A stretch of 64,000 bases of DNA from a virus. The stretch is from positions 1-64,000 of IMG/VR virus record IMGVR_UViG_3300031787_000092; one strand, given 5' to 3'. The translations under genes were made by a program, and so were the position numbers. Below the pieces are notes generated by a model, which was not told the DNA's origin, did not search any database, and saw only the letters and a list, made by a program, of their open reading frames with translations. Below, piece after piece: positions 63,711-64,000 of this stretch. The stretch's first letter is position 1. Each line of letters opens with the position of its first letter.

Positions 63711-64000
63711 TTATTTTCTAGTTTTAGGTAAATCAGTTAGCCATTCAGTTGCATCAATTATACCACCTCTACCTACAATAACATCTCTTTGAAACATTTC
63801 AACTTCATTAAGTTTTCCATCTTTAAGAGCATCTGTAAATAAACCTGTATCAGCAACCCAACAAGCATCTGATAATAATAATTCTTTATCAGTTACTTTT
63901 TTAAGTTTACCTAATTGAATCATTGTAACTGTTCTAATTAGATAATTTTTACCGATTTCCCATAATGATTCTTCTCCATTAAGTTCAATTACTTTTGATA
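63711..64000 (-). CDS. Conserved hypothetical protein (partial, 5' end outside window)
   Basis: The minus frame is open to the window edge (first full codon at 63998), so the ATG at 63923 is probably internal. The sequence (LWEIGKNYLIRTVTMIQLGK, later LLSDACWVADTGLFTDAL) belongs to a small family I have seen in Bacteroidota genomes and their phages, where a G-K-x-Y-L-I/V-R-T-V-T core is followed by DASWVAET-like strands. Function unknown; a beta-barrel fold is likely. It reads toward the CCNACT array. Confidence 0.6.
   Translation of the reverse strand, partial: SKVIELNGEESLWEIGKNYLIRTVTMIQLGKLKKVTDKELLLSDACWVADTGLFTDALKDGKLNEVEMFQRDVIVGRGGIIDATEWLTDLPKTRK

Noticed and set aside
63691-63712. 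Short AATAATG/CATTATT hairpin as terminator of the partial gene at 63711
   Set aside because: The stem is only 7 bp and AT-rich, and no T-tract follows on the minus strand.
63477-63731. Alternative ORFs across the CCNACT array (Ser-His/Ser-Tyr repeats on the + strand, Ser-Gly/Ser-Arg repeats on the minus strand)
   Set aside because: They change amino acid with each wobble substitution, whereas the Pro-Thr frame is constant; they are by-products of a repeat whose length is a multiple of three.
1-64000. Reassigned stop codon (TAG or TGA read as an amino acid), known in some crAss-like phages
   Set aside because: Genes tile the window with intact standard-code frames. TAG is used as a stop, for example tandem TAG at 3779-3784 and the ends of UDG and the SF2 helicase.
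1-64000. tRNA genes, integrase or lysogeny genes
   Set aside because: Intergenic space is very small and no cloverleaf-like sequence, recombinase motif or repressor-like gene was recognised. The absence applies only to this window.

Overview
This window looks like about two thirds of the genome of a crAss-like phage (order Crassvirales) infecting a member of the Bacteroidota. The case rests on several features together: the C-terminus of a crAss-type major capsid protein followed by a conserved head-tail gene block; a 3423-residue virion protein carrying the RNA polymerase signature DxDxD (as DFDVD); and an opposing 22 kb replication block with family B DNA polymerase, DnaB-type helicase, DnaG-like primase, SF2 helicase, ATP-dependent ligase, uracil-DNA glycosylase, Sak4-like ATPase, RecB-type nuclease and MazG-like pyrophosphatase. 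The DNA is very AT-rich, genes are packed end to end, Shine-Dalgarno motifs are essentially absent and short A-rich leaders precede genes, all as expected for a Bacteroidota phage. Genes read cleanly in the standard genetic code. I cannot place the phage in a subfamily from sequence alone. No tRNA, integrase, CRISPR array or reverse transcriptase was seen.

Positions 1-39891 (+ strand) are the late, virion and lysis half. It opens with the end of the major capsid protein, closed by a strong terminator. A three-gene structural unit follows (490-3781), also closed by a terminator, then connector and tail genes (3855-9669) including a large tail nozzle or muzzle-type protein. Next come candidate cargo/ejection proteins with glycine-zipper segments (9669-11952), two small genes, and three giant virion proteins of 592, 1304 and 3423 aa, the last being the virion RNA polymerase. 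The host-range region (28568-36983) encodes collagen-like and repeat-containing tail fibres, part of which is clearly less AT-rich and looks recombined. A lysis region (37285-39891) holds an L,D-transpeptidase-like putative endolysin, two holin-like membrane proteins and spanin-like overlapping genes.

Positions 39863-62030 (- strand) are the replication and nucleotide-metabolism half, transcribed toward the convergence point at about 39.88 kb. It reads DNA polymerase B, ligase, GHKL ATPase, amidoligase-like protein, macro-domain protein, SF2 helicase, DnaD-like protein, DnaB-like helicase, Sak4-like ATPase, two abundant-protein candidates with acidic or glycine-rich tails, primase, RusA-like resolvase, RecB-type nuclease, many small genes, UDG and the MazG-like enzyme.

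Positions 62031-64000 hold the region upstream of the polymerase. There is a short opposite-strand unit (62071-62270) with a Bacteroidota-type promoter element, a 51-codon ORF containing several hairpins, and a terminator-like hairpin; it is the most novel-looking element here. Several small minus-strand genes follow. A CCNACT hexamer array (63517-63675) encodes Pro-Thr repeats in which every variation falls on the proline wobble base. The window ends inside a conserved minus-strand gene.
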